Below are positions 25,119 through 34,400 of a stretch of 64,000 nt of DNA, in pieces (within the stretch, counting starts at the first letter, position 1; the number at the start of each line of letters is the position of its first letter). The notes under the pieces were generated by a model that was given only the letters and a program-made list of their open reading frames with translations, did not search any database and was not told where the DNA came from. Made by a program: the position numbers and the translations under genes. The stretch is from Hymenobacter arizonensis (GTDB lineage Bacteria; Bacteroidota; Bacteroidia; Cytophagales; Hymenobacteraceae). The DNA is taken from positions 158,640 through 222,639 of the forward strand of contig NZ_FOXS01000008.1 in assembly GCF_900115775.1 (NCBI RefSeq), in the 5' to 3' direction.

Positions 25119-25913
25119 ATGAAATATTGGTCCCCTTTGTTAGCTTGTGCACTTCTGCCGGCTTGCCAACAGGAAAAACCGTCATCGGAAGTAAAGCAGC
25201 CGGACCGTGACCGGTCAGTTCAGGGCGTTGTTCCATCTGTGGAGGAGACTGCCACCGAGGACACGACACACCTGCCTTATCCGGACGACACGGGTCATGG
25301 CGCAGATGGACAAGCAGCCCTTACAACCGAGTGGCCAAAGCCCGACAGCTTCACCCCGGAACAGTTAGAGAAGTTAACAGAAGCGTTGCGTCTGGCAAAC
25401 CGCCTCATCAAGGACCCGCTGTTCGCCGGGGTCCTCCGGGATTTACAGGATCGCGGCCAGATTGATTGGCGGGCTCCTGGCACGAAGCGCCGCTATAGCC
25501 GATTGCCTCAGGACCAGTGGGCACGCCCCACGGCATACATCATGGAACAGTTTATCCAGAAGCAGCTCAACCCGATAACAGATTTCAGGCCTTACCGGTG
25601 GGCCCCCGGCTCCGATGTTACCGGATCATCCACCTGCGTTGCCGACCCAAAGATCAACGTAAACCTGATCATGAACCGCTCTCTGGGAAACATTGCCGGG
25701 ACCATCATTCACGAACGGGTGCATACCTTCTGCCAGCGCCACACCTGCAACTGCCCGGAGGAAAATCAGTGCGACCTGGCCTATCAGGCCGGCAGTCTGG
25801 CCCGAGCGATAAATCTGTATCGCGCCAACGGATCAAGACCCGTCAGCCTTCGACGCCATAAACTTTGTGCGGCATTAAAAGCCAGATTAGAGGCCCGCCG
25901 GTTGGCTTCTTAA
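25119..25913 (+). CDS. Lipoprotein with an HExxH zinc-protease motif
   Basis: 264 residues. Signal peptide with lipobox LPAC (Cys16) after MKYWSPLLACAL. A charged Thr/Glu/Asp-rich spacer runs to about residue 75. The body holds IIHERVHTFCQRH near residues 198-210: an H-E-x-x-H zinc motif with a nearby Cys cluster (CQRHTCNCPEENQC) and a downstream AYQAGSLARAINLY helix that may give the third ligand. Predicted membrane-anchored metallopeptidase of unknown family. Alternatively a Cys-rich binding protein in which HExxH is chance. Confidence 0.6.
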   Translation: MKYWSPLLACALLPACQQEKPSSEVKQPDRDRSVQGVVPSVEETATEDTTHLPYPDDTGHGADGQAALTTEWPKPDSFTPEQLEKLTEALRLANRLIKDPLFAGVLRDLQDRGQIDWRAPGTKRRYSRLPQDQWARPTAYIMEQFIQKQLNPITDFRPYRWAPGSDVTGSSTCVADPKINVNLIMNRSLGNIAGTIIHERVHTFCQRHTCNCPEENQCDLAYQAGSLARAINLYRANGSRPVSLRRHKLCAALKARLEARRLAS

Positions 25914-26013
25914 CCGACGGCTCTGCTCAGGAGTCAGCTAATTCCTGTTAAAATAATTGATTTTTCAACGGCCATCAGGAGATATAACACCCCGGCCATA
26001 ACGTCTCGACCCT

Positions 26014-26505
26014 ATGCCCGCCGTATTTCCTTCCATCTGGGGCAGCCCCCACTTCCTTGACCACAGCACCGGGCTGCAGGTACCCCTGGGTTCAGCCGGC
26101 ATTGGCGAGGTGAAATCCATTTCCTTCGATTCTGCAGGGTATGGGCTGCTATCCGGCAAACCCGGCTTGGTCACCACCTGGATGGGTACCCTGAACATTC
26201 CGCTGCTGCAGCCCTTAACCCAGCCCATTGCGCTTATGCTGGACCTACGCTTCTTTGTGCTGCAGGCAAAAGGCGGGTACGTGCGGGTGCGTTTCTCAGC
26301 ACATGGGGCCAAGGAGGTTCAGGATTTTCGGGATCAAAACCCGCCTGAAATGGGGCAGAATGGGTTCATGCGGGTTCTTCGTATTGCACTGCCCGTGGGG
26401 TCCACCCATTTTGACTGCCGTTTCGATATAGCGCTTAACCGGCCCGACACCCAGCAGCAAACCCAAGTCAATCTGGACACGGTTGATATCGGGCTCGCGG
26501 TTTAG
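26014..26505 (+). CDS. Hypothetical beta-rich protein
   Basis: 163 residues, no family recognised. Alternating hydrophobic strands (GLVTTWMGTLNIPLL, LMLDLRFFVLQAKGGYVRVR, FMRVLRIALPVG, FDCRFDIALNR) suggest a jelly-roll or beta-sandwich. No signal peptide. It follows the HExxH lipoprotein gene by 100 nt on the same strand. Confidence 0.5.
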   Translation: MPAVFPSIWGSPHFLDHSTGLQVPLGSAGIGEVKSISFDSAGYGLLSGKPGLVTTWMGTLNIPLLQPLTQPIALMLDLRFFVLQAKGGYVRVRFSAHGAKEVQDFRDQNPPEMGQNGFMRVLRIALPVGSTHFDCRFDIALNRPDTQQQTQVNLDTVDIGLAV

Positions 26506-26897
26506 AATTTTCCTGTTGCGGACAACATCTCCCTCTTGCCCAGAGCTAGAGAAAGCCATCGCAGATAGGTTCCGATAATTCTTGCTTATGGCACTTGTAA
26601 ACTAGTATGAAGAAGATTAGGCAGGTAAACAGGTAGTTCCTGTTTTAGGACTTTGACGGGTCATTAGCAAGTGGAATAGACTGGAGGAGACAGGACGTCC
26701 CTGTTTGTTGGAGCCTTAAAGAAAAAAGGCTCAAATAGCTTTCCAGCGGGTATTTCAGTAATGCTGGTGAAATGCTCACCACTATAAAAAGGGCTTGTCA
26801 GACGGCTTTTCACAAATAAGTACACTATGGTATTACTGATTAATTTACCCTTTAGCAAATCCATCCAAATTTTACGTCGCTACCGCCTGGGGGCATC
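26506..26897. other. AT-rich gap before the FtsZ-ATPase frame
   Basis: Only a doubtful 66-codon minus-strand frame (26664-26864). The gap ends exactly where FtsZ homology begins, so a rearrangement junction is expected near 26880-26895. Confidence 0.4.
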
Positions 26898-28250
26898 GTG
26901 ACCATGGCCATTGTGACTATGCCGTTCTTATTCGAAGGAAAAAAGAGGCGTTTGCAAGCGGAGCAGGGCATCAAGGAGTTAAAAAAGCATTGCGATACAG
27001 TTCTGGTAATATTCAATGACCGACTGCCCGAAATTTATGGCAACCTGACGATGAGTGCTGCCTTTGCCAAGGCCGATGCCGTGATGTCTATTGCGACCCA
27101 GGCAATCACCGGAATCATTGCGGCTAAAGGCGATGTACATGTTGACTTTGAAGATGTGAAATTTGTCTTGAAAGGAGGAGGTGCCGCTGTAATAGGCAGC
27201 AGTGTAACTGCGGGCGAAAACCGTGCTCAACGTGCGGCTGAGGAAGCCCTCAATTCTCCCTTGCTGGATGACACCAATATTCAAGGAGCCCAAAGAATCT
27301 TACTCTCCATCATGTCAGGACCCGAACTTGAGTTGGACATGGACGAGTTGGTGCAAATCACGGAGTTCATTCAAGAAAAAGCTGGGGAAGACGCTGAAAC
27401 GATTTTCGGGCACAGTATTGATGAAACGCTGGGCGCGTCAATTCGAGTGACCATCATTGCATCAGGCTTTCCAAATGCAAAAGATGAGTTTCTCGACGCC
27501 TCTACAGCATCCGTACAGGTTGACCATGCTAACTCGCAGTTGCTAATGGACAACCTGCCTGCTACGCCTATTCATGTGCAGGACAATAAGAAACATCATT
27601 TGCAACTGGTATTTTCTGCCGCGGCAACCGGTAAAGCAAAGGACCTTTCAGTACTGCCCATGGAAGATGGACAAGATACATTGTACCAAACTGCCTGGGC
27701 CAACAACAAAGGGTGGTTTTCTGCAGGCTTTGGACCTTTTCGCCGCTTTACTAATGGCGATGCAGAATACCACAAACTATTCGATGGAGAGCAACACAAG
27801 CGGCTAGCTGCTCATTTATCGCTTTTTAGGGAAAATGTTGCTTTGGTCGAGGCGCTAAACTGGTTAAAGCAACTCAAGTTCAGTAGTTTGGATTCCCACG
27901 GTTCCACTTTTCTTAACCTGCTCATCGCTTTCATCAACCAGCCTGACTTTCTTCCAAATGGTACCCGTCTGGTTGAAGTCTCCTCCAAAGGCGTATTTTT
28001 CGAGGATGCTAATAATGCCCGAATTAGTCTTGATGAGCTAAGTGATGGCTTTCGGTCGGTCCTAAGCCTAGCCTTTGAGTTGCTTCGTCAGCTAGAGAGC
28101 CAATACGAGGAGGAAGTATTCGAAACCGTGCCCGTGGCCGGACAGCCGGACTTAATTCGAGTTCAAATACCCGGAATTGTCTTAATTGATGAAATTGATG
28201 CGCATTTGCACCCCATCTGGCAAAAGCGAGTGGGCTACTGGCTAATCTAA
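26898..28250 (+). CDS. Chimera: FtsZ C-terminal domain joined to PtuA-like ATPase C-terminal half
   Basis: 450 codons from a GTG at 26898. Residues 1-197 are the C-terminal half of FtsZ: TMAIVTMPFLFEGKKRRLQA, DTVLVIFNDRLPEIYGNLTM, VHVDFEDVKFVLKGGGAAVI, GENRAQRAAEEALNSPLLDD, AGEDAETIFGHSIDETLG and IRVTIIASGFPN. The GTP-binding half with GGGTGTG is absent. After a linker, residues about 225-450 are the later part of an AAA/ABC-type defence ATPase: GWFSAGFGPFRRF, HLSLFRENVALVEALNWLKQ, ISLDELSDGFRSVLSLAF (signature) and PGIVLIDEIDAHLHPIWQKR (Walker B). Walker A is absent. A TAA at 28248-28250 cuts it before the H-loop. Either a recombination product or a strange fusion. Confidence 0.7.
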   Translation: MTMAIVTMPFLFEGKKRRLQAEQGIKELKKHCDTVLVIFNDRLPEIYGNLTMSAAFAKADAVMSIATQAITGIIAAKGDVHVDFEDVKFVLKGGGAAVIGSSVTAGENRAQRAAEEALNSPLLDDTNIQGAQRILLSIMSGPELELDMDELVQITEFIQEKAGEDAETIFGHSIDETLGASIRVTIIASGFPNAKDEFLDASTASVQVDHANSQLLMDNLPATPIHVQDNKKHHLQLVFSAAATGKAKDLSVLPMEDGQDTLYQTAWANNKGWFSAGFGPFRRFTNGDAEYHKLFDGEQHKRLAAHLSLFRENVALVEALNWLKQLKFSSLDSHGSTFLNLLIAFINQPDFLPNGTRLVEVSSKGVFFEDANNARISLDELSDGFRSVLSLAFELLRQLESQYEEEVFETVPVAGQPDLIRVQIPGIVLIDEIDAHLHPIWQKRVGYWLI

Positions 28251-28619
28251 CACTTTCCGCTGATGCAGTTCTTTGTGACCACCCATAGTCCCTTGGTCTG
28301 CCACGCTGCTGAATACGGGTCGGTCTATCGGTTGCCTCGCCCAGGAGCGGATGACGAGGGTGGCATGGTATCGGGTACGGAATTGAAGCGCTTGATTTAT
28401 GGAAATGTATTAGAAGCCTATAGCACCGAAGTCTTTGGCCTCGTTTCCACCCAATCGGCATCGGGACAACAAAAAACGCATCAATTAACGGCGTTGAACG
28501 AAAAAGCGTTGAATCACCACTTGTCAGCCGAAGAAAAACAAGCACGTGATGAATTGCGGGCAGTGCTACCAATAAGTGACTCCGAAGAATTCATTAAGAA
28601 GCTTTTAGGTGACTTATGA
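28251..28619 (+). pseudogene. C-terminal remainder of the ATPase after the in-frame stop
   Basis: Same frame as the upstream gene, separated only by the TAA. It reads HFPLMQFFVTTHSPLVCHAA (the H-loop THSP that follows Walker B in PtuA/OLD-type ATPases), then SVYRLPRPGADDEGG and ends ISDSEEFIKKLLGDL. A CAA to TAA change would account for the stop (Gln-His-Phe is expected after the helix). Reinitiation at the ATG at 28263 is possible but would give only this tail. Its last codons overlap the HNH start (ATGA). Confidence 0.7.
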
Positions 28620-29412
28620 TTCGGCTTACAACTCCCCTTGGTTTAAACAGCACGGACGAGCTAGCACTTCAGACCATTCAACAGGTAGTTGACAGTGGCT
28701 CCGATTATGCTACGCAAGTTGAACTAGCTGCTCAAAAATGGAAGACCAAGCCGGTCGCCCTCTTTCAACGAGTGAGGCAAGCACTTGAAAGCACTTGTTT
28801 AGGAGCTTTACGTTGTAGCTATTGCGAGGACTCCATGGCGGATGAAATCGAACACATCCGACCCAAAAGTTGGTTTCCTGAGCAAACGTTTGATGCGGCC
28901 AACCACCTCTTTGCTTGCGGGCCTTGCAATGGACCTAAGAATAATAGCAACGCTACCGTAAATTCCTTCGGACAGTTACTACTGGCACATCGCGCAAGGA
29001 ACTCTCCGCCAGTACCTCCGCCAACAGGCCAGAAGCGCTTCTGCATCCGTGGCACGACGAGCCATTAAATTTTTTCTTTTTAGATCTAACCAACACGTTT
29101 GAGTTCAAACCGCGCCAATTCCTTAATCCTCAAGAAATGGCGCGTGCTCTTTACACACTTCAAGTCCTAAACACAAATAAAGACCCCTTACTAAAAGCGC
29201 GTAAAGGAGCTTTTCATGATTTTGCTGGCCGCTTGAAAAGCTATTATCTGGCTTGCCAAAACAATGTTTCCTTACCGCATTTGCATCTAATGAGGGATGA
29301 ACTGCTTCGCAAACAGCATATTACTGTCTGGCGTGAAATGCAACGCCAGTCCACTAGCCTCTCTCTACCAACCCCACTTTTTCAACTGGTTCCAGGTGCT
29401 GAAAGCTGGTAG
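28616..29412 (+). pseudogene. HNH endonuclease, PtuB-like, with a frameshift
   Basis: The first frame encodes an HNH domain: RCSYCEDSMADEIEHIRPKS, then FDAANHLFACGPCNGPKNNS, with both CxxC pairs, the E-H-I core and the Asn-x-His-like segment intact. Near 28995-29000 the frame shifts by one base: continuing in the other phase gives ELSASTSANRPEALLHPWHD, then DLTNTFEFKPRQFLNPQEMA and a helical tail ending VPGAESW at 29412. One missing A in a CAAGG run would restore a single 265-codon gene. Septu systems pair such an HNH protein (PtuB) with an ATPase (PtuA), exactly as here. Confidence 0.72.
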
Positions 29413-29782
29413 AGCAGCGGGAGTCCAAAGCACAAGTAACTGTCAAGTAATTATACTATAAACCTTTATTGCTAGGTGCTGCAGTTCAAACGGTAGGTGT
29501 TTTGACTGTTGGAAAGCCCCAAAGAAAATACCCATTGCGCGCCGGTAGCGATGCCGTGGTTAGGGGTTGCGGAGTGTATGCCTGTTTCCCCTAGCGGAAG
29601 TCGCTATTTGCGTCAACTAGAAAAGACCTGTTCTTTTAGGCATAGGGCGAAGAAAAGGCTAAATATGGCAGATTGAGAAGGGAACAATGGGGACATCAAG
29701 CTACGAAAAACCATAAGCATCTTAACGTGCCTACCGAAGAAGTGCTAGGACTGGATGACTGACCAGTTAGGGCTGATTAATA

Positions 29783-29836
29783 ATGGCCTTACAAAAAGGG
29801 CCCGGCTGCATAGTCGGGCCCTTTTTGTAAGGCCAT
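29783..29836. terminator. Perfect 22-bp-arm hairpin, probable bidirectional terminator
   Basis: Arms 29783-29804 and 29815-29836 are perfectly complementary around a 10-nt loop. Each arm carries an A5 or T5 run next to GGGCCC, so it would terminate in both directions. It insulates the HNH gene from the pPIWI-RE operon. Confidence 0.7.
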
Positions 29837-29919
29837 GCCGCAAGAAGCTCGTCGGCGCCGGTCATCAGCAGCTTAAAGGATGCTAGAAAGTATAATTTGC
29901 AATTACAATTAGCAAAGCG

Positions 29920-29948
29920 TTGAAAACTAAAAATAGTGTCTATGTTTG
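29920..29948 (+). promoter_or_regulatory. Bacteroidota-type promoter of the pPIWI-RE operon
   Basis: TTG at 29920-29922 and TATGTTTG at 29941-29948, 18 bases apart, match the -33/-7 consensus (TTG, TAnnTTTG). The ATG of the first gene is 36 nt downstream. Confidence 0.55.
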
Positions 29949-29984
29949 CCACTATAAAAAACAAGATGGCAAATTTGTCTTTAG

Positions 29985-31406
29985 ATGGAATTTTTGATAA
30001 ATCTCGCCGAATACGGCCATTGGAAAGGCACTCCTCAGGAGGCATGCCGTGAAGTAGCCATTCTAGTGAATCAACTGTTCCCGAGCGTAGTTGCTCCCAC
30101 CGAACGGGTAATGCGCGACTGGCGTAGCGAGGGATTACTCACACGTAGCGGTCATAAATTCAGCGGCCGCAACATTTTAGAAGCAGTCTACGTGGCTCAT
30201 CAACGCACCCTTCAGCTGAGTGTAAGTACTATCAATTTGGTGATGAGTGGATTATCTGATAACGATCTTTGCCAACAGCTGCTTTCACCGGCTGCTCCCC
30301 TAGTGGAAGTTGACCCAATCCGGGTGGAGAAAGCCGTAGTGCTATTGGCCCACGGGGTTCTGAGGCAGTTCCAGGCAATTCGGGAGGGGAAAACCGTTGG
30401 TATCAGCGCCGATATTCCCCTGCCCTTGCGACAAGCCCAGGCGCATTTCGCCCGCTTTGCTTTCGAGCAAGGACAAGCCGATACCTTCGCCAGTGTCCAC
30501 GAGGTACTGGCTTGTTGTACCCGGCCACTGGCGGAATGGGCCCCTGCGGTAGTACGGCAAGACAACCGGTTTGCCAGCGCTGTTCTCTTAGACCCCGCTT
30601 ACCGGGTGCCCAGCGAGGACTGCGGGGCCATCGCGGAATTAGGTAGCCACGCGGAAGATGTTGTGGAGAAGCAACTCTACCGCCTGTTGATGCAAGCACT
30701 GGAGTCGCTGGGTGAAGCGGAACGGGATGCTGCGTACTTACTCGTCCGGGAATTTATTGCCAAGCATCCCCTGGTGACCCGCGAGGAGCTCCGCGAATTG
30801 CGTAATAGTCCGCGCTTATCCGCGCAGGTAGCAGAATTCTTTGACTTGGTGTACGAGCCCGCCCACGCCGCCCAGGCGGAAGGCGAATGGGTACGACGCT
30901 GTGGCCACTGCAATAGCAACTTGCTGCCCGCCAAAGGCACGTGCACCTTGGCTTCGTGCCACGAAATGCACCACCTGCATCCCTTGGAGGGAGTAGCGGT
31001 TCCCACTAAGCAAGCCCTGCTGGCGCGCCCGGAAATCCGCAAATACTGGTGTGACCCCGCGCAAGAGGAGCTACGGCTCTATAACGGGCTCCGGACCTTG
31101 TTTGGCGATACGGTCCAGCTATACCCCCACCAAGACCGCTGTGACGTTGCCATTGGGGATGACATCGGTATCGACGTCAAGGACTATCAGGACCCGGTGA
31201 GTTTGGCCCGGAAGCTAAACCATAGCCTCGGCGGCTTACGCTTGTATCCCCGTAAAATTCTGGCCGTGGCTACCCGTCGAGCGGGGCAAGCTCAGTATCT
31301 GGACCGGCTACGGGAACAGCTTTTACCACCCTTACGCCGCACCCTGCAAGTACTCAGCGTGGACCAAGTGTTGAAAATACTAAAAGAGGAACAACGCCAT
31401 GGGTAA
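29985..31406 (+). CDS. pPIWI-RE island restriction-endonuclease-fold protein (REase subunit)
   Basis: 473 residues, first gene of the island. The N-terminus (to about 80) looks DNA-binding: CREVAILVNQLFPSVVAPTE and MRDWRSEGLLTRSGHKFSGR. A long helical middle follows. Residues about 306-325 form a zinc ribbon with CGHCNSNLLPAKGTCTLASC. The C-terminal third has the nuclease pattern: RCDVAIGDDIGIDVKDYQDP, giving D...(I)DVK as PD-(D/E)xK residues, then KILAVATRRAGQAQYL. This is the REase partner described for pPIWI-RE three-gene islands. Its last 8 nt overlap the helicase gene. Confidence 0.8.
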   Translation: MEFLINLAEYGHWKGTPQEACREVAILVNQLFPSVVAPTERVMRDWRSEGLLTRSGHKFSGRNILEAVYVAHQRTLQLSVSTINLVMSGLSDNDLCQQLLSPAAPLVEVDPIRVEKAVVLLAHGVLRQFQAIREGKTVGISADIPLPLRQAQAHFARFAFEQGQADTFASVHEVLACCTRPLAEWAPAVVRQDNRFASAVLLDPAYRVPSEDCGAIAELGSHAEDVVEKQLYRLLMQALESLGEAERDAAYLLVREFIAKHPLVTREELRELRNSPRLSAQVAEFFDLVYEPAHAAQAEGEWVRRCGHCNSNLLPAKGTCTLASCHEMHHLHPLEGVAVPTKQALLARPEIRKYWCDPAQEELRLYNGLRTLFGDTVQLYPHQDRCDVAIGDDIGIDVKDYQDPVSLARKLNHSLGGLRLYPRKILAVATRRAGQAQYLDRLREQLLPPLRRTLQVLSVDQVLKILKEEQRHG

Positions 31407-34400
31407 GAAAAAAGCGCCCATTACCGCCACCAGCTACCCCGTTTGGCGTAGGCAGGAAAGTATTCAGTGGGGCTGTGTGCTCATGGAGATGCTGGGGGAA
31501 ACCACCCTTGAATTTTTAACCCTGCTGCTTAGTGGCGCCCGCGCGCCCGAAACGGGTTATCAAACGGCGGGACACCTGCGGGCAATCCACAATGCCCGGC
31601 AGCTGGTCGGACCGCTGGTCACCCGGCGGGCCGTGCAAAAAGCTGTTCGTGACCTTCAGACTCAAGCCAGCAAGCAAGGCTACGACCTGAGTTTTCTCAT
31701 CGATGCGCAGACTTTGGCTTTCGAGCGCGCGCCGGGGCAGGATGTTCGGATTGCTGAAGCCCACACCCGGCTGGGGGCTCCCTCCGTTCGTTCCCGGCAC
31801 GGTTTGCGGCTGGCCGTCCCGGGCGATGCGGTCGTGCGCCTGCACGAAGACACGGACCCAGTCAACCTGTCGCTTCGCCTAACCGGCTTCACAGTTGAGC
31901 CCCCGAGCCAGCACGACTTGCAACGTCAACCCCATACTGCCTTATCGGTCAGCCTCGAAGAGTTACGTCAGACGGCAGCCCGGCTTGACGAATTAGATCA
32001 GGAAAATACCAGCCGTTGGAAGGCCGAAAACTGGGTCTCTCGCTTGAATAAGATACGCCTGCAGCTTAGTCAGACAACGGGGCTGGTCGACTCGACCCAA
32101 CTTGATTTAGCGGGCCTGAAGCACCTAATCGGGTTACCCGGAGCCGGGAAGACTACGCTTATTTCGCTAGTGTGCGCCCATTTAGCTGGCTTGAATAAGC
32201 GGATTGCCGTCTTCTTCACCAGCATCGAAACGGCCCGGGGATACTTGGAGAAACTCACGCGCTACCACGTCAGCACGGCCCTGCTCGTTGGCCGCTCCAC
32301 GGAAACCCACCGGCGGCACAGCGACGGGCTAGCGGAACTGATTGCCACGCAGGGCCACGCCGGGCTTGGTGAGACTCGTACGGGCACCGACCTGTTAGCC
32401 CAAACGTGTCCGTTGCCCGCTTTCGCCGTCGATGAGGCGGCGGCCTGGGCCGAGTGGCGGCCCACGGAAGCGCCCTGCGAAAGCCTTTATGAGTCAGACT
32501 CGCCTAAAACGCGCCGTCTGTGTCCCTTGTGGAGCCAGTGCGGACGGGTCAAGAACCAGCGCGCGCTGGTTTCGGCCAATGTCTGGCTGGGGCACGTGCG
32601 CAGCGCCGATACGCCCGTGCCCGCGCACACCAGCGCCGAGCGCCTGCAATATTTTGAATTGCTGGGCACCACTTTCGACCTGGTAATCGTCGACGAAGTG
32701 GACGAGAGCCAAGCGGTGCTCGACGACCTCGGGGCGCTGACGCTGGAACTCGGCGGCACCCCCGAAAGTATTCACATCCAGGCCCAGCGCGTCACGGGGC
32801 AAGCCCTCACCGGGGCCCTGCCTTTCCGCGACCAGCAGCTGCTCTATCCGCATAATTACGCCGCCAATACCTTCGAGCGCCACCTGATTCGCTTCTACGA
32901 GGAAGTGTATTCGCTGGAAGACAAGACGCGGCGGGAGCTGGAAAACCGTCTGCTGACGACCAACTACCTCATCCGGCAGGCGGTGCTCCTAGCCAGGCCA
33001 ACCTTAAAAAGCGAGTACCGCAGTGCCCTCTACGCATTTTGGGACAGTGCCCTCTACACGGCTTTTTTTCGCGATAAAAAGCCTTGGGCGCAGGCAGAAG
33101 AACTAGCGGCCCCCTTGGGATTAAGCGCGCCAGAGGCCCTGGACCGGTGGCAGCGGTTGGTACAGGCGTTCGGGAATTACCTGCATGCCCTCGCCGACGA
33201 GGACGATGTCGAGGGGGCCGTGCAGGAGCTGACCACGCATTTTGCCCACCTTATTGCTCCCGGCAAGCGCGAACTGTTAGCGCCTTGGGCGCGGCTACTG
33301 GTCGCGGTGAGCTTTACGGTCGCTGCCTACCAGAAACTTGCGCGGATTACCCGTCCGCTGGCGCATTATGGGATTCTGCCCGATGCGGCCGTTAGCAGTG
33401 ATGCCAGTAAGGCCTTGCGGCGGCTGGTGCCCCGCAGTTTGTTAGGTACTTTTAGTAGCGTGCGGTACCGGGAGCGCGAAGACCGGGATGGTATCGTGAT
33501 GGACTACCTGGTGCTGGACAGCACGCCCCGGCTGCTGCTGCACCGGCTGCACGAACTCGGCACCAACGTTCTGTTAGCCAGCGCGACTTCCTGGATGCCG
33601 GACAGCTCGGCTTACCACGTCAACGTCACCCCCACGTACGTGCTCAGCCCCCGCCCACAAACCGACATTGATGTTAAGCTCACCTACGCGCCTATCCGCC
33701 TGCCCACGCGGGACGAAGCCCTACGGTTCAGTGGCGGCGGCAAGCTGCAACTGGAAAACCTACGCCTGATGGCCGAATGGCTGTCTACTAAAAAAATCGC
33801 CGGCCACTCGGCCCTGGAGCGCTCGGCCCGGGCACTGCGCACCGAAGCGGGCCGGGACCGGAAGTGCGCCCTAGTCGTCAACTCCTACGCCCAAGTGCAA
33901 CTGGTGGTTCGCCAGATTGTCCGGACTAACCCTGCCCTGGCGGCGCGGACCCGTGGCGTAGTCAAGCGACCACCCGAAGGGGCCGGGGCCGCGGAGCATT
34001 ACGTGCTGCGCGGCCAGGTAGAAACGTTAGGGTACGATGACGAAGCGTTGATTATCGTGTTCCCGATGACGGCGCTGGGGCGGGGTGTCAACATCGTTTT
34101 CAGCACCGACGACGAAGACGACGGGGCCGCCGCCATCGGCAGCGTCTATTTCTTGACCCGTCCACACCCCGTCGCCGGTGACTTGAAGCTGATGTTGTCA
34201 AGCATTGCTCAGGAGACGGAGGCGTTTGACCGCCTGGTTTACCCCGCGAGCAGCCTGCGGGAAATCAACGACGTGTACCTGCGTGACCGCCGCGCGTTGC
34301 ACACGCGCGTGATGCGCCTGCTCACGCGGCCCCAGAGCGCCAGCCTGTTGCCCCCGGATTTTCTTGCGCCCTTCAGCGCCAACCTACTCATTCCGGTTTT

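Larger units (their letters stand above)
29413..29984. other. Gap between the Septu-like locus and the pPIWI-RE island
   Basis: Contains a strong hairpin and a promoter (listed separately). A minus-strand frame ending at 29472 reads NHGIATGAQWVFSLGLSNSQ and NTYRLNCST, which looks like the end of a lost gene of about 45 residues; no family recognised. Confidence 0.4.

Noticed and set aside
29563..29600. GGGGTTGCGG followed 38 bases later by GGAAG, as a possible left end of the Tn3 transposon whose right end is at 42730; the flanks GGTTA/AGTTA look nearly like a target duplication
   Set aside because: The inner 28 bases do not match the right repeat and a minus-strand protein-like frame continues across the point undisturbed, so it is not an insertion junction.
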